A stretch of 64,000 nucleotides of DNA, from positions 28,660 to 92,659 of the forward strand of contig JAFQCL010000006.1 in assembly GCA_017416425.1 (NCBI GenBank), written 5' to 3'. Source of the DNA: Clostridia bacterium (GTDB lineage Bacteria > Bacillota > Clostridia > Christensenellales > CAG-138). Under the pieces are notes generated by a model, which saw only the letters and a list, made by a program, of their open reading frames with translations, had not been told where the DNA came from and ran no database searches. Of the stretch, positions 62,949 through 64,000 are shown one piece after another. Position 1 is the stretch's first letter, and every line of letters starts with the position of its first letter. The position numbers and the translations under genes are program-made.

Positions 62949-64000
62949 GGCGTTGCGTCCTTTCTAAATTTCTCATACTTTGAAACAATATCATCAAGTT
63001 GAGATTCTGTTTTTCTGCCGGTAGCATCATATCCGATTAACTGCGGTGCAGCCATGAAGATCGCCTCATTATCATCCGGCTTTTCATTTTCTCTACGCTT
63101 ACGAACAAAAATTACGGACGCTTTTACACCTGCACCAAAATGCGCAAAGGCGCACTGAGGTAAGCTCACAACCGCAAGCAGTTGGAACTTTTCTAAAATA
63201 AAATCACGGACGTACTGCATAGAGCTATTTGTCAAAATACCATCGGGCAAAATAATAGCAGCTTGGCCGATACCAGGCTTCAAGAATTGCCAAATACGCT
63301 CAATAAACAGAACCTCAGAACTCTGATTTTTGCGAGGCTTCTTTTTGCCCTTCGCATCTACAGTGTTTCCAAGTTCATAAGTGGACAAATACGGCTTTTC
63401 TGCGAGGTTAATAGTAGAACCGAAAGGAGGGTTTGTAAGAATCAGATCAAAACGATTCTCTGCAAAACCCCTGTTATGGTCGTGCATCTTATCAATGTTT
63501 TCAAGCGCATCGTGGCTTATAACGTTGGTGTGTCCATCGTCGTGAACAATCATATTCATTTTAGCAACACGAGCAATCTCGTCATTGATTTCAATGCCAT
63601 AGAGATGTTTAGCTGCAAAATCATGCCAATAGTTAAAATACTCCACGGGCTGAGTAGCCTTATCATAATAGTCTCCGGCTTGTTTGCGCATATAATCGAG
63701 TGCGTGCAGCAGAAAGCCGCCCGAACCACAAGAAGGATCGAGAACATCCCAATCTTGTTCGGGTTTCATCATATTTACACAAAATTCGATAATAGGACGA
63801 GGGGTAAAATACTGACCGAAATCACCTTTAAAGAAGCCGTCCATAAACTGTTCAAAGGCTACCCCTTTTACATCAAGATCAGTTTTATTGAGATTAATAG
63901 CTTCCAAATGCGAAACGACAGTGCGAAGTACACGGTCATCCACTTTGATAGATTCCGTGAACACTTCCGGATCTTTTACTTTTTGTTCGTCATACAAAGC
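62936..64000 (-). CDS. hsdM: Type I restriction-modification methylase, N-terminally cut by the window edge (hsdM)
   Basis: 354 codons visible. N-6 adenine methylase: FDQFMDGFFKGDFGQYFTP-like FEQFMDGFFKGDFGQYFTPR, motif I VLDPSCGSGGFLLHALDYMR, LYGIEINDEIARVAKMNM, motif IV LILTNPPFGS, and IILPDGILTNSSMQYVRDFI. The HsdM N-terminal helical domain lies beyond base 64000. It ends at a TAA directly after the slippery heptamer. It methylates adenine together with HsdS; the endonuclease subunit (hsdR) is not in view. The sequence is more AT-rich than the rest and has a different codon feel, suggesting acquisition. Confidence 0.9.
   Translation of the reverse strand, partial: ALYDEQKVKDPEVFTESIKVDDRVLRTVVSHLEAINLNKTDLDVKGVAFEQFMDGFFKGDFGQYFTPRPIIEFCVNMMKPEQDWDVLDPSCGSGGFLLHALDYMRKQAGDYYDKATQPVEYFNYWHDFAAKHLYGIEINDEIARVAKMNMIVHDDGHTNVISHDALENIDKMHDHNRGFAENRFDLILTNPPFGSTINLAEKPYLSTYELGNTVDAKGKKKPRKNQSSEVLFIERIWQFLKPGIGQAAIILPDGILTNSSMQYVRDFILEKFQLLAVVSLPQCAFAHFGAGVKASVIFVRKRRENEKPDDNEAIFMAAPQLIGYDATGRKTESQLDDIVSKYEKFRKDATPFFA

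Noticed and set aside
1..64000. CRISPR arrays, tRNA and rRNA genes
   Set aside because: No regularly spaced direct repeats and no tRNA or rRNA signature sequences were seen on either strand by eye.

Overview
The window looks like chromosome of an anaerobic, endospore-forming member of the Clostridia (Bacillota). The evidence is a PolC-type replicative polymerase, sporulation genes (yabP, yabQ, a SigH-like sigma factor), a SCIFF peptide with its radical-SAM maturase, butyrate kinase, an AdoCbl-dependent ribonucleotide reductase, a T-box leader, an FMN riboswitch and near-universal GGAGG ribosome binding sites. Ile ATA and Arg AGG/AGA codons are common. I cannot place it to genus.

Layout. 0-4.5 kb: truncated butyrate kinase, a Cys-rich protein with yabQ/yabP, a ferredoxin-type aldo/keto reductase, a Trp/Cys/Asn-rich mini-protein and a DUF4364 protein. 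4.7-16 kb: M29 aminopeptidase, a DUF21/CBS membrane protein, TspO, phosphoglucomutase, a membrane-tethered HTH protein with tandem WHPxW repeats, ddl-murF and a cell-surface protein. 16.4-35.6 kb: about 19 kb of co-directional minus-strand genes with tight spacing. In transcription order these are scfA, scfB, recJ, apt, rel, dtd, a metallo-hydrolase, hemZ, uppS, cdsA, dxr, rseP, ispG, polC and pgsA. They cover isoprenoid and phospholipid supply, stringent response, repair and replication.

35.9-40 kb (plus strand): nrdR-pgeF, a VanW protein, and a small helical protein with an ArsR/DUF2087 regulator. 40-57.8 kb: thpR-addB (minus), FMN riboswitch-ribU-DUF2284 (plus), T-box-valS, an acetyltransferase, deoD, a 0.9 kb non-coding gap with a structured GC-rich block, tdh-kbl for threonine catabolism, a three-repeat lipoprotein, a metallo-hydrolase and an ECF S component. 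58-61.9 kb (plus): nrdJ, DUF1858, queT and sigH. From 62 kb to the end lies a damaged-looking type I restriction-modification locus (hsdM/hsdS), probably acquired.

Most notable: (1) PolC keeps the fold region of its proofreading exonuclease but has lost nearly all catalytic residues. (2) The hsdM-hsdS junction has the form of a -1 frameshift signal (U UUU UUC, 5-nt spacer, GC-rich stem). (3) A dispersed intergenic repeat occurs four times, always in the sense of the adjoining transcript, with a hairpin whose G-U pairs make sense only on the transcribed strand. (4) One copy abuts the pgsA start and another sits at the truncated end of hsdS. No tRNA, rRNA, CRISPR array or intact transposase was seen.
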